Counted from the first letter of the stretch, positions 17,259 through 26,778 are shown. The stretch is DNA of 64,000 bases from Promethearchaeota archaeon (GCA_030603385.1 JAUVXW010000009.1:62001-126000); one strand, 5' to 3'. Notes: a model not told the origin generated them from the sequence alone. Translations and numbers: made by a program.

Positions 17259-17954
17259 TCACGTCCTGTTTTGTTTAATTTTCTTTTGATATTGTAACCA
17301 TTGTTTAAATTGTACAGTGATTTTATTACCCCAAATAACATGTTGACCTGTCTCGGCTTCAAATCTTTTTATTAATTTTGGATATTTATTTTGAAACTCA
17401 TTTACACTCATTTTTATTCCTTTTTGTTTCTTTAAATTTTGCGGATTTAAAAGAACATGAAACATAAAATTCAATTTATTTTTTTCCCCGTCCTTTTCAT
17501 CTTCTTTATCATATTCATAAGTTTCATAAACTCCATATATCCTTCCGTACAATTTACATAAGGAAATAAATTTATCAAAGTTCTGTCTAATATGAATAAT
17601 TTTTTCGAGATTATTAGTGGCATAATCAATAATTTGAATGTAATTCTTAAACTCTTTATGTAGCTTTAATTTTAATAAAATTTCAATGAACTTTGCTTTA
17701 TATTTAAAAGTGAATTTATTATATTTGTCACGTTTACTCTCAATACATTCAGCAAAATTATACCATAAATTATTATCAAGATATTTTATAAAACCTCCAC
17801 CAAGTTTTAATGCACCTCTCATCGAAATAAGCACATATTTACCATCCTCTGTATCTGGTGTTTCTGGTAAAGGTATATTGCTTTTAATGAATTCTTCAGC
17901 AGTAAGCTCTATATAATCTTTCTCATTCCCCTTTTCAAACATTTTTCTTACCAT
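17259..17954 (-). CDS. Hypothetical protein with C-terminal ETGK/FxxW module
   Basis: 231 aa. The last 45 residues carry the recurring module (FEAETGQHVIWGNK, then ITVQFKQW), here C-terminal rather than N-terminal. The preceding 180 residues are helical with no recognised family. ATG 17954 is preceded by AGGAGAT at 7 nt and overlaps the upstream gene by 20 nt; the frame itself extends upstream to 17990. Its module is very close to that at the start of the next upstream ParB-like protein, suggesting gene rearrangement by module shuffling. Confidence 0.62.
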   Translation of the reverse strand: MVRKMFEKGNEKDYIELTAEEFIKSNIPLPETPDTEDGKYVLISMRGALKLGGGFIKYLDNNLWYNFAECIESKRDKYNKFTFKYKAKFIEILLKLKLHKEFKNYIQIIDYATNNLEKIIHIRQNFDKFISLCKLYGRIYGVYETYEYDKEDEKDGEKNKLNFMFHVLLNPQNLKKQKGIKMSVNEFQNKYPKLIKRFEAETGQHVIWGNKITVQFKQWLQYQKKIKQNRT

Positions 17955-18450
17955 TTCTTTTAATCTCCTTCTTTTTATTAGGAATTCCATAACGAAATTT
18001 ATCTGTATGTTTAATATATGTGAGTCTCTTTTCGATGAGTTTTATGATGGATTTTGTGCTTTCATCATCAACGTGTTCTCTAATAAATTGATAATACTCA
18101 TCCCAAGTTTCCAATTTGTGATATTTCATAAATCTCGCAATATCTAATAAAGGTAAATCTGTACCTCTTCCTTTTTCAAACAAATAAAAAATACAGAAAA
18201 TATTGTTTTTCCAACCATAATCAACCTCTTCTATGCCTAAATCTTTAAAAACTCTCTTTATGAACGGCACCAAATTAATAATTTCTTTCTCATATCTCAG
18301 AACTTTATGTGCTGGCTTTTTCACAAATTTCGTTAAAAAATCCAAATAACCTGTATATGTATAACAACGTACAACTCCACATCTTAAATATCCTTCATCT
18401 ACTTTTCCTTTTTCTAAGACATTCTTATATTTATTGCTCAATTTTTTCAA
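17935..18450 (-). CDS. Hypothetical protein, 171 aa
   Basis: Soluble, mostly helical, with a basic C-terminus (KKKEIKRNGKKNV). An N-terminal RCGVVRCYTYTG segment has two Cys. No family recognised. It lies between the ParB-like gene and the module protein in the leftward operon and overlaps the latter by 20 nt. Confidence 0.58.
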   Translation of the reverse strand: MKKLSNKYKNVLEKGKVDEGYLRCGVVRCYTYTGYLDFLTKFVKKPAHKVLRYEKEIINLVPFIKRVFKDLGIEEVDYGWKNNIFCIFYLFEKGRGTDLPLLDIARFMKYHKLETWDEYYQFIREHVDDESTKSIIKLIEKRLTYIKHTDKFRYGIPNKKKEIKRNGKKNV

Positions 18451-18462
18451 CTCTTTTTTTTA

Positions 18463-19158
18463 TTACTTCGCATAACCTTTATGCTCTTTATATACATTCC
18501 CTCTATAATGTGTTCTCTTACACCACGAGCAGTAATAAGGTTGAGTCATAGGTGGCGGTGGTCTATTAGTCCTTTCAATATTATCTACCCATTCATTTAA
18601 GTTATGGATTTCATCATTACTAAGTAATCCTTTTTCTATTTTTTCATTCAATATACCTCGAAAAAGATATGTTTGTTTTTGTATTTGTTCGTATGATAAT
18701 TCTTTACAACCTAAATTTGCTGAAACAAAAATACCCATAGCTTCACTATCAGAGAGTTCCATTATTTTACAACTAATTTTTTCACGACCTAACTTTTTCG
18801 TGGCAGTAAACCTTCGATACCCCTCCACAAGAGAATATTTTTCACTATTATTAATTGGTCTAATAATAACAGGAGTTATCAAACCTACATCAAGTATAGA
18901 CATTAATAAAGCTCCATCATTTTCGTCATTAGACCATCTATCTCGAAATGAGATAGAATCATCAATTTTAATATTCTTAATGTCAATCTCTTTTATATTC
19001 CATTTCATTTGTTTTATCTCTTTTTGCTTATATCTCCATTGTTTAAATTGTCCAGATAGCTTACCACCTATAATGGCATTTTTGCCTGTCTCTTTTTTAA
19101 ACAATAAAGTCGATTTATATATTTTTGGATATTTATTTTTGAATACTTCTGTGTTCAT
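18463..19158 (-). CDS. ParB/Srx-fold protein with ETGK/FxxW module and zinc finger
   Basis: 231 aa. Residues about 16-40 are the recurring module (FKKETGKNAI, then KLSGQFKQW). Next is a ParB-N-like domain: IDIKNIKIDD, SILDVGLITPVIIRP, then VEGYRRFTATKKLG, equivalent to ParB box II. The C-terminus has CSWCKRTH...H, a possible zinc finger. ParB-N domains act in plasmid partition or as nucleases and regulators. No ParA-type ATPase was seen in the element; CooC at 0.2 kb is unrelated. GGAGG precedes the start. Confidence 0.75.
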   Translation of the reverse strand: MNTEVFKNKYPKIYKSTLLFKKETGKNAIIGGKLSGQFKQWRYKQKEIKQMKWNIKEIDIKNIKIDDSISFRDRWSNDENDGALLMSILDVGLITPVIIRPINNSEKYSLVEGYRRFTATKKLGREKISCKIMELSDSEAMGIFVSANLGCKELSYEQIQKQTYLFRGILNEKIEKGLLSNDEIHNLNEWVDNIERTNRPPPPMTQPYYCSWCKRTHYRGNVYKEHKGYAK

Positions 19159-19319
19159 TATCTAACCTCCTTGTTATTTGAAATAAATTTTTTAATTGAT
19201 AATTTCTTTAAAAATTCATACTCGTCATAAGGGCTATGTGGTACATAATATAGAGAGTCATAATTCAGGAGCTTATGAGTTTCAGCATCTACAGGTAGTT
19301 TTTTAATTTCCTTACTCAT
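19158..19319 (-). CDS. 53-aa protein, translationally coupled
   Basis: ATG 19319 lies inside the end of the upstream gene (which stops at 19312) and the stop TAA overlaps the ATG of the ParB-like gene (TAATG). Translation gives MSKEIKKLPVDAETHKLL and a Tyr-rich middle. The nested overlaps on both sides, with GGAGGTT ahead of the next start inside its 3' end, support a real gene. Function unknown. Confidence 0.6.
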   Translation of the reverse strand: MSKEIKKLPVDAETHKLLNYDSLYYVPHSPYDEYEFLKKLSIKKFISNNKEVR

Positions 19320-19629
19320 CTTTTTTAACCTCCTTGATAAGTTCTGATAATTTATGTTGACATTTTTTAAACTCCCATTGTATCATATTATATACTTCCT
19401 CTGCTGTATCCAATTCTCGAACTAATTCACCAATTTCACCGATAATTGACATTTTTTTACTGACTTTAATTATAGCAGGTGAAAACATTCCTTGCTCTTT
19501 TTTTACCTTCTCCACATGTTTAATTATATTATCCAATGAGTTTCTTATCTGGCTCATATTCCTAAAATTCAACATATGTCTCAATTTTTTCAAATTATCC
19601 AATAAATTTTCTGTAAAGGGTTCTGGCAT
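19312..19629 (-). CDS. Helical protein, 105 aa
   Basis: All-alpha protein with several predicted amphipathic helices (LLDNLKKLRHMLN, LDTAEEVYNMIQWEFKK). It directly abuts the Spo11/Topo VI-A-like gene (1 nt apart), so it may be a partner of that protein. No family recognised. Confidence 0.58.
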   Translation of the reverse strand: MPEPFTENLLDNLKKLRHMLNFRNMSQIRNSLDNIIKHVEKVKKEQGMFSPAIIKVSKKMSIIGEIGELVRELDTAEEVYNMIQWEFKKCQHKLSELIKEVKKDE

Positions 19630-21636
19630 TTACTCATCCTCCAATTCAAATTCAATTTCATCATCTATTTCCTCATCTTCAATTTCCTCTAATTCCTCTT
19701 CTTCAAGTTCAATATCTTCAATTTCCTCATCACCCAATTCTTCGAAATCAATTGGTTCCTCAAGTATTTCAATAAGTTCGTCTTGTAATTCTGTCATAAA
19801 ATTATCAAAATTAGTTTCAATAAAACTTTCTCTTCTCTCTATAAATTCCTCTTTAAGTTCATTATATTCTGGAATTTGCTTAATAATTCTTTTACATATA
19901 ACCTTTTGCTTTCTTACCAGTTTTCTAAGTCCCTCAGTTTGTTCATTTGATAATATACGCAATTGTCTATTCTGCTTTTCAATAATACTCCAAGGATCTT
20001 TAACAATATTATCACCCTTATATCCCTTATTTTTCCTTAGAATTTTTTTGAAAATATCATATTTACCCTTTGTATATATTAGATTTTGGAGCTCCTCATT
20101 AGTCTCACGCATTTTATTAACTCTATCTCTTATAAGCTCATACCAATCTGTCGTAAATCGCACGTTCCTCTCATCTAAATACTCATTAAATTCTCTATAT
20201 GCTTCTTCTCCAATTTCTCCCTGTTTTTCAGTTATTTTATCTGATAATTCCCTCAATTTATTATTGACAATATTTATTCTTCTCTCTATTTCCTTGTCTA
20301 TATTATCTATAAATTCTGGTCTTGAAACATTGAGAGTATTTAATGTTGGCTCATAATAATCTGGTTTTTCATATCTACTCAAGTTCCATGGTCTTTCTGG
20401 ATCTTCTAAAATTCCAATTAAATAATCAATAAAATCTCTGGCTTTATTTTGCTCATAATCTTCTTCTTCTCTTTTTGTTAACAAACTGTTTATCTCTGCC
20501 CGCCTCTCTAAACAGGAATTAATCCAATTATTATATTTTTCTCTTTCATCTTCAGTTATATCAAACTCTAAAACCTTATTTCTTACCTTTTCTTTCTGTT
20601 TTTCTTTCTGTGTTTCTGTAACATCATAATCTTCGGCTATTTCATCAAACTCCACCCCAATATGCTCTAAAAAGTCAGGATTTATCCCTACACTTTCACA
20701 GGGAAATCTTTCCCTAATGTTGAAATAAATCATAAGTCCGTCTATATCTAAATCATGTTGAACAAATACATAAAAATTTCTAACTTTTGAAAATGGTATT
20801 AAATATTTAATTACTGCACTTACAGGATAACCACCTAAAGAAATACCATAAAATCCCTCGTTATATCCCCTATTAATTAGTTCTCGCATTGTAAAATCAA
20901 TAAGTATCGTTTTTTCACAGATAATTAAGAAAAAAGGTACATTTTCAAATTCCTCCAATCTCTCCAATTCAATCAGATTTTTCTTTGTTAAAATAATTTC
21001 TACCATATTCATATCAAATATATTCGCAGTACCCTTAATATCAACTCCGAGATAATCTGGAACATAACCCCAATACTCAAAACCTAAAAATTCAAAGAGT
21101 TTATTATAATATTTATCTACTGCTTGACCAATAGCTTTTTGTTGCTCTTCTTTAGTGCCTTTTAAATTTAATTTACCACCAAAACTTTTCCTGACCTTAT
21201 AGAATACCTCCCGTTTATCTGTTTTTTGGAGGTTCAAATCTAATTGCTTAAAAATCCATCTCTTATTTAATATCTTAACTACTTCTTTTTTTTCTTTAAT
21301 TCTTGGAAATTCTTTGACTAAATACACTATATCTTTATATTTTGTTTTTGGTATTTGTTTCCTATAATAATCATCCAATTTTTCAACAACATGTTCTCTA
21401 ACATTTGTCCTCCATATAGGTATATGAATAGCACGACAAATATGATGATATTTTGGTTTTCTCATTAACCAAACTTCAAAATCCCCCAGATGTACTCCAT
21501 TATCTTTAAATGCCTGTTTACCTGTTTCGGCATAATATTCCTTTATCGATTCGTCTCCATACTTTTCTATAAATTCATTATAAAGCATTCGAACAACAGG
21601 CGAGTGAAATTTTTTTATTAAATCTTCTCGATTCAA
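19630..21636 (-). CDS. Spo11/Topo VI subunit A-like protein with acidic tail
   Basis: 668 aa. A winged-helix-like segment holds KREVFYKVRKSF with candidate catalytic Tyr146. A Toprim domain follows, with Glu241 in FLIICEKT and Asp295/Asp297 in HDLDIDGLMIY. Order and spacing (Y to E 95, E to D 54 residues) closely fit Topo VI-A, where as I recall Y103, E197 and D249/D251 are used. Residues 13-57 carry the recurring module (YYAETGKQAF, then GDFEVW). After about residue 345 comes a 270-residue coiled-coil region and a very acidic C-terminus (IEDIELEEEELEEIED). No Topo VI-B gene is in the window, so it resembles the B-less Mini-A group known from mobile elements, but much longer. It may act in element replication, resolution or DNA breakage. 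Confidence 0.72.
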   Translation of the reverse strand: MNREDLIKKFHSPVVRMLYNEFIEKYGDESIKEYYAETGKQAFKDNGVHLGDFEVWLMRKPKYHHICRAIHIPIWRTNVREHVVEKLDDYYRKQIPKTKYKDIVYLVKEFPRIKEKKEVVKILNKRWIFKQLDLNLQKTDKREVFYKVRKSFGGKLNLKGTKEEQQKAIGQAVDKYYNKLFEFLGFEYWGYVPDYLGVDIKGTANIFDMNMVEIILTKKNLIELERLEEFENVPFFLIICEKTILIDFTMRELINRGYNEGFYGISLGGYPVSAVIKYLIPFSKVRNFYVFVQHDLDIDGLMIYFNIRERFPCESVGINPDFLEHIGVEFDEIAEDYDVTETQKEKQKEKVRNKVLEFDITEDEREKYNNWINSCLERRAEINSLLTKREEEDYEQNKARDFIDYLIGILEDPERPWNLSRYEKPDYYEPTLNTLNVSRPEFIDNIDKEIERRINIVNNKLRELSDKITEKQGEIGEEAYREFNEYLDERNVRFTTDWYELIRDRVNKMRETNEELQNLIYTKGKYDIFKKILRKNKGYKGDNIVKDPWSIIEKQNRQLRILSNEQTEGLRKLVRKQKVICKRIIKQIPEYNELKEEFIERRESFIETNFDNFMTELQDELIEILEEPIDFEELGDEEIEDIELEEEELEEIEDEEIDDEIEFELEDE

Positions 21637-22130
21637 TCATCTTCATCTCCTATTCCCCTATCTTTACCACCAAAAATATATGGCGAGTATAATTCCTCTA
21701 AATCCTGATAACTTAAATCTTTTAAAGAATTATTACCTTTCCATCGATTTTTCCAAAATATTTCTAATTCGTCAAGTGTATTAAATTCAGCACCTTCTAA
21801 ATAATCTGGATTTTGTCTTACCCAATGAAACATATATATTGGAATTAGTTCTGGATATTCCTTAACAAGTTTTAAATATTTTATAAAAAATTGGTTTGTT
21901 TTTTTCTCAGTTAATCCAAGAATTTTTATCATGGATTTTACATTATACGATGAATCAGGTTTATGATTATCCGATATATCTTTAAACAATGGTTCTAATT
22001 CCTTTTTTAACCAATTTAAATTATTAGCATCTTCTCCTTCCAAATTACAGAATTCAATAGCCCATTCAAATTCTTTATATTTTTTCATACATTTTAAAAT
22101 TATTTCCTTAAACATCAAATGTTCACTCAT
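21633..22130 (-). CDS. Hypothetical protein, 165 aa
   Basis: Acidic helical protein ahead of the Spo11-like gene, overlapping it by 4 nt (ATGA). It has YPELIPIYMFHWVRQNP in the middle and a C-terminus GGKDRGIGDEDD. No family recognised. Coupling suggests a functional link with the topoisomerase-like protein. Confidence 0.58.
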   Translation of the reverse strand: MSEHLMFKEIILKCMKKYKEFEWAIEFCNLEGEDANNLNWLKKELEPLFKDISDNHKPDSSYNVKSMIKILGLTEKKTNQFFIKYLKLVKEYPELIPIYMFHWVRQNPDYLEGAEFNTLDELEIFWKNRWKGNNSLKDLSYQDLEELYSPYIFGGKDRGIGDEDD

Positions 22131-22279
22131 TATTCTCTGACCTCCTCGTTTTTTACTTTAATATCAAGATAATTTCTAACAAGTTCAGCAACCAGCTTTT
22201 TTATGGATTTGTTTTCTTTTGAGGCTCTTGTTTTCAATAGAATGTGAAGTTCGTCATCTATAATAATTTGTTTAACCAT
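22130..22279 (-). CDS. Ribbon-helix-helix regulator, first gene of the leftward operon
   Basis: 49 aa. MVKQIIIDDELHILLKTRAS, then KSIKKLVAELVRNYL, is the beta-alpha-alpha pattern of CopG/Arc-type RHH DNA-binding proteins. The stop overlaps the start of the next gene (TAATG), and GAGGAGGT lies in its 3' end. As the first gene of a 9-kb operon next to a 1.3-kb non-coding region it is a good candidate for an autoregulator or copy-control protein. Confidence 0.72.
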   Translation of the reverse strand: MVKQIIIDDELHILLKTRASKENKSIKKLVAELVRNYLDIKVKNEEVRE

Positions 22280-22701
22280 AATATAATCTCTCTTTCATTT
22301 TTTTCGATTTATCGATTAATCTATTAATTAAAATAAATATTGGATTATTTATAAATCTATTTTTCACATACAAACGATATATCCTGTTTGATAATAACAT
22401 TAGCAATAATTAGATTCATGAGTTGAATAATTAGACAGATGTGATATTTTGAGTTTCTGGGAATTTTAGATATTTGACTTGTAGTATGGTTTAAACTCAA
22501 TTATAATACATGAAATTGTGTTTTGAATATTCCAAACATGTTTTAAATCTTTCTACTCTATAAATATGGCATAATTGGAATATCGAAAATTTTTCGATCT
22601 TATATTTTTATATTTTATTAGTTTGATGACATCTATATATCCAATTAATCTACAACTCCAATTTGATATATAGCATTTAATAGATTAAAAAAAATCCAAT
22701 G

Positions 22702-22722
22702 TACACCAATTCTATTGGTGTA
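22702..22722. repeat. 9-bp inverted repeat, possible operator
   Basis: TACACCAAT and ATTGGTGTA are separated by TCT. The dyad is more GC-rich than its surroundings. It lies 420 bp upstream of the RHH gene and could be its operator or part of an origin. Confidence 0.5.
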
Positions 22723-23452
22723 TTAATATATACTATAATTGAAAATTAGAGTGTATGTATATGTACCTTGGAATATTTAAGTTTAAAAATTTTTTTGAAA
22801 AAAATTTAATTTTTTTACAAAAAATAGATAAATATTGAAAAATTTTTAATGTTCTCTTAAATTGTTTAAAAGATATTATAGAGATTGAATGATTTTCCGT
22901 TATATATTAGATATAATATAAAATCTTTAAAATAAATAAATAATTATATCATTTTTTTCAAATAATAGGAATTTTTTACTTTATAATAATTATTATTTTA
23001 TTGGATTGTTTAATATATAAAGTTAAAGTATAATGATTATGGTTTCTGGCTATTTGTTTGATGTACTTATTATTTTCAATACTAATTTCTAAAACTTGGG
23101 TAATTTTAGTATTAAAAAAATCCAAAAATAACACGAAATTAGTTAATTATAATTAAAATCATAATTATCTTTGATTTAAATTAGATTAAATCCAATAAAT
23201 TTAATAGAAATAGAATGAAATTAAGTTATTTTTAAAGATAATTGATTTTGAATAGTGGAAATGATAGAATCATTAGAAAATTTATTTTGATTATAACAGG
23301 AGATATAATGTATAAATTTTTTATTAGATGATTTATTCTGAATACGATTAGAAAGTTTCTACTCAATATAGATATGTTTTATATTTAAATCAATCGTGAT
23401 TTTTTTTAAAATTCTGCTTCTAAATACCAAATTCAGAGTTTAATTTTTTCTC

Positions 23453-23580
23453 CATAATGAGAAATGAAGAAATATTCAAATATTCTATATATAGGAAAAA
23501 AAAAAAAATAAAAAAAAATAATAAAAAAAAATAAAATATATATAATATAATATTGAGTTTTTTCTAATTATCTCATTATG
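23453..23580 (-). terminator. A/T tract within a 10-bp inverted repeat, end of helicase operon
   Basis: CATAATGAGA (23453-23462) and TCTCATTATG (23571-23580) are perfect inverted arms around an A-rich run at 23495-23537. Read on the minus strand this gives several T tracts directly after the helicase stop codon, as in archaeal T-tract terminators. The distant arms are unusual for a simple terminator. Confidence 0.5.
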
Positions 23581-23583
23581 AAT

Positions 23584-25362
23584 TTAAAAAGCTTCAAATT
23601 GAAAATCATCGTCTGTTTCAAAAAGCTCATTAGCATCTATTTTCTCAGAGTCCTCTAATTTAATATCATCAAAAATTTCTACTTGTTTTTCTGTTTCAAA
23701 TTCACTTTTTCCATATTCCTCGTTTTCCTCTCTTGCATCTTCAAATGCCCTTCTTACTCTTATTGATTGTATGTTATCATCACTTTTAAAATCTTCGTTA
23801 TAACTTATTCCTCTATATTTATAACCACTACTTTCTGAATGTGTTTTCTTGCTAACTGAAATAACTCTTACTTTTGGATATATCGATTTTAAGGAACGCG
23901 TACATTTTGATTTAGAAATTTCTGGGAGTCCTCGTTTCTTCCTCCAATTACATATCATCTCATAAAATAATTGACAATCAATTGAACCAGTTTCATTATC
24001 TGAACAATATCTTTCAGTATATTGTGCTACTGGATTCCTCTCAAGTGCCCAAGTCACCCTAACATACTCTTCAGTTTGTCTAAATCCCTTTCTCTCCTCT
24101 AATCTTAATATGGCTATCAAACATTTATTTAATAATCCACTTAATTCTTCTTGTGTAGAAATTTTATCTCCAAAATCTCGAATTATTTCTTTTATTCCAA
24201 ATATATTATAACATGGTATTAATATCCATCTTCTATGAAATCCTTCTGATACATATTTATCGTCTGGTAATATATTACAACCAAATAAATTTTTTGTAAT
24301 ATTCCACCATGTAACATCATCTTGAACTCCTTTCATTTCTCCCGATAATATCTTATTAGTAACAATTTCATTAAATGTATCTGTATATTTTATAGGTTTA
24401 TCTAAAAGATCATCTCCAATATTTACCATTTTATCTCTTAAGTTATGTATTTGAAAAGTTCTACCAAGTTCATGTAATTTTTTTTTACAAATATGTTCCT
24501 TTCCAATAAAATTTGTTATAATCTCTATAAGTGTTGTTTTACCTGAACTGGGAGGTCCAAACAGCATAAAAGCCTTTTGAAATTTAATTGTTGGTATTAA
24601 AAAATAACCAATCATTTCATATACATCGTTTTTATACCTTTTTCCAACAATTAAACTAATTTCCTTATCAATTAAAGGACATTTAGCTTTTGGATTGAAT
24701 TCAACAGGTAATTGAGTAAATGTTCTAATTGGTTTTTCTATCTTTTTATGAGATATGAATTGCCATTTTTTACCCCTTCTTATTAATAAACCATTTAACA
24801 CATTTATAATATTTTCATTGTAGTGAAATGTATCTAAATGTACATATGTTTCATCTCGAATTAGATCATAAACATTATTACGTGTTGATATGGTATGTCT
24901 GAAACCTTCAATTCCTTTGGCAATTTTATTAATCTCCTGTTTTATCTTTGTTTTTGGTATTGTTCCTCTTTGATAATATCCCTTATTATATAAACAGAAT
25001 TCATCAGTTTCTCGAAGTGTTAATAATTTATCTCCATGTTTATCTACAATTTGTTTTTCTATATTTCTCTCAATTTGTTCAGATGTTTCTGTTTGTTTTT
25101 CTGCTTCAATTTGAACCTTAATTGTATGTTCTAAATTAACAAAATAATTTAATAATTTTTGAGCTGTATTGTTAGTTAAAAAATTTAATTCCGAAAGATA
25201 TTGATTAAGTTCATTTTTAGGTTTTTTAATTTCAATATGTTGTTTTTTATTCCAATTAAAGTAACATATAAAATTCTTATCATGAAATATATTAACTCCC
25301 TTTTTATCAGGGTCAATTACTAACACTAAATTATCATTAACTTTTAATCTTCTTCTTACCAT
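23584..25362 (-). CDS. SF3/D5-type replication helicase
   Basis: 592 aa. The C-terminal half is a superfamily 3 helicase: Walker A GPPSSGKTT (residues 269-277), Walker B MVNIGDDLLD (Asp317-318), motif C NLFGCNILPD (about Asn363), then FHRRW with likely arginine finger. The region before it (about 105-260) resembles the D5_N helicase-associated domain. No primase catalytic motif was found in the first 100 residues. The acidic C-terminus ends DDDFQFEAF, similar in style to SSB tails. It is the last gene of a four-gene leftward operon and the likely replication initiator helicase of the element. Confidence 0.85.
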   Translation of the reverse strand: MVRRRLKVNDNLVLVIDPDKKGVNIFHDKNFICYFNWNKKQHIEIKKPKNELNQYLSELNFLTNNTAQKLLNYFVNLEHTIKVQIEAEKQTETSEQIERNIEKQIVDKHGDKLLTLRETDEFCLYNKGYYQRGTIPKTKIKQEINKIAKGIEGFRHTISTRNNVYDLIRDETYVHLDTFHYNENIINVLNGLLIRRGKKWQFISHKKIEKPIRTFTQLPVEFNPKAKCPLIDKEISLIVGKRYKNDVYEMIGYFLIPTIKFQKAFMLFGPPSSGKTTLIEIITNFIGKEHICKKKLHELGRTFQIHNLRDKMVNIGDDLLDKPIKYTDTFNEIVTNKILSGEMKGVQDDVTWWNITKNLFGCNILPDDKYVSEGFHRRWILIPCYNIFGIKEIIRDFGDKISTQEELSGLLNKCLIAILRLEERKGFRQTEEYVRVTWALERNPVAQYTERYCSDNETGSIDCQLFYEMICNWRKKRGLPEISKSKCTRSLKSIYPKVRVISVSKKTHSESSGYKYRGISYNEDFKSDDNIQSIRVRRAFEDAREENEEYGKSEFETEKQVEIFDDIKLEDSEKIDANELFETDDDFQFEAF

Positions 25363-25376
25363 TATTTAACCTCTTA

Positions 25377-25919
25377 TCAATTTATATTAATATCCTTCCA
25401 ATATTTTTCCGTTTTGGCTTTGGCAAAAAAATTCAATACGTCTTCTGGTGGTTGTGATGTAATATTCCCAGATTCTAAATTTCTTTTTAAATAATTAACA
25501 TAACTTTTACAAAAACCTTTAAAAGATGTATTTGGAATTTTCCAATTATATCCAATTAATTCTAATAATAATAAACAACGTATATTATCTTCCCTCTCAA
25601 TCTTTCCTTTAATATTAATAGTAATTAAATTATCAAATTCTTGTTGTGTTACGACCTCACCAGATTGTGTTTCAATAAATTCTTTTAACTCCTTAATTTT
25701 TTTGCCAATACCAATTGGAAAAATTGGTCTACCGAATGTTGTAAATATTACAATAAAATCTCCATTTCTGGATGTTCCAGGTGTGTAAACTCCATTTTCA
25801 ATAACATCCATTCCAACACCACCTAAAATTAAAACCCAGTTATTATCTAAATATTCCTCTAACATACTCCATAATTCGTTATTATCAAAAAGTCCAATCT
25901 TTCCATGTTTTTTACTCAT
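25377..25919 (-). CDS. Hypothetical protein upstream of the helicase
   Basis: 180 aa soluble alpha/beta protein with no recognised motif. It overlaps the preceding zinc-finger gene by 4 nt and lies 14 bp before the helicase, so it probably works in replication. A C-terminal helix pair (FCKSYVNYLKRNLE) could be a protein-binding surface. Confidence 0.58.
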   Translation of the reverse strand: MSKKHGKIGLFDNNELWSMLEEYLDNNWVLILGGVGMDVIENGVYTPGTSRNGDFIVIFTTFGRPIFPIGIGKKIKELKEFIETQSGEVVTQQEFDNLITINIKGKIEREDNIRCLLLLELIGYNWKIPNTSFKGFCKSYVNYLKRNLESGNITSQPPEDVLNFFAKAKTEKYWKDININ

Positions 25920-26344
25920 CTTTTATAACCTTTTATTAAACTCCCTACATTTTCTTTTTCTATCAATAATTTATTTAATTCTTCTTTGGTGTCGCACGGT
26001 TTAACAATAATATAATGTGCTTTACAATGTAGACATCTGATATATATAAAAATTACTAATACCTGATTACAAACTTCAATATCATCTATAATTACGTTTT
26101 TATTACATGTTCCACAGATGTTATTATCCAACAATTGTTTTACATGTAAATCTATATCTTCTTTGGTTATAACTAATTTGAATTTAGTTATAATATTACA
26201 GTGTAAACATCCTTCTGAAACTATAACATCATAATCTTTTAGATTATATTCCGTTTGTTTAATTAAAGGATTTTTACATATACTACAAATATTCGATTCA
26301 AGAATTCTCCTTTTGCTTGATTTTAATTTTTCTGTCACTTTCAT
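25916..26344 (-). CDS. Protein with two zinc-ribbon units
   Basis: 142 aa. Two repeats of a CxxC...CxxC unit: CSICKNP...GCLHCN and CGTCNKN...RCLHCK. These look like tandem zinc ribbons, each about 45 residues. The ATG at 26344 lies within the 3' end of the RHH gene (47 nt overlap); no other start precedes the first CxxC. Part of the helicase operon. Confidence 0.65.
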   Translation of the reverse strand: MKVTEKLKSSKRRILESNICSICKNPLIKQTEYNLKDYDVIVSEGCLHCNIITKFKLVITKEDIDLHVKQLLDNNICGTCNKNVIIDDIEVCNQVLVIFIYIRCLHCKAHYIIVKPCDTKEELNKLLIEKENVGSLIKGYKR

Positions 26345-26522
26345 CTTCCAAGTTTTTAGTTAGATTTTTAATTCTAATTCTTTTAAAATCATTTTCTTCC
26401 CCAAACTCAATTAAATCATCAAGCACATAATTATATGACTCTCTTTTAGCTAATTTAAAATCATCTAATTTTACCTTGTTTGACTTACTTATTTGTATTG
26501 AAGAATATTCATCGACAACCAT
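26298..26522 (-). CDS. RHH/antitoxin-like regulator, first gene of helicase operon
   Basis: 74 aa. SSIQISKSNKVKLDDFKLAK, then ESYNYVLDDLIEFGEE, is the usual pattern of archaeal VapB/RHH-type proteins. A Lys/Arg-rich tail follows. No toxin partner is evident, as the next gene is a zinc-ribbon protein. It likely regulates the replication operon. Confidence 0.68.
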   Translation of the reverse strand: MVVDEYSSIQISKSNKVKLDDFKLAKRESYNYVLDDLIEFGEENDFKRIRIKNLTKNLEDESDRKIKIKQKENS

Positions 26523-26778
26523 AATTTAATCATCCAATTTTATCATAACTTATAATTAATTATTATAATTTATTATTATTTATAAATATTATTGAGTAAA
26601 TCGATGTAATACATAGATTCAACATAAAACATACATAAGCACATGATTTGGATAAATCTAACAAAAGTTAAAAAATAGTTAAAAAATTGTAAATGTCGTT
26701 AAAACATATATGAGATGTTATTTTTATACATTAGATGAAAAATGAACAAAGACAAAAATATTCGAAAAATTGAAAAGA

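Larger units (their letters stand above)
22280..23583. other. 1.3-kb AT-rich non-coding region between two leftward operons
   Basis: No credible gene on either strand. It is extremely AT-rich and holds a 9-bp hairpin, TACACCAAT-TCT-ATTGGTGTA (22702-22722), and the A-rich tract and inverted repeat at the helicase operon end. It contains the promoter of the leftward operon that starts at 22279. Its size and position between the helicase and RHH genes make it a candidate replication origin, without direct proof. Confidence 0.5.

Noticed and set aside
23495..23537. A-rich low-complexity run as a coding or repeat element
   Set aside because: It is simple sequence that fits a T-tract terminator for the leftward helicase operon; no coding potential.
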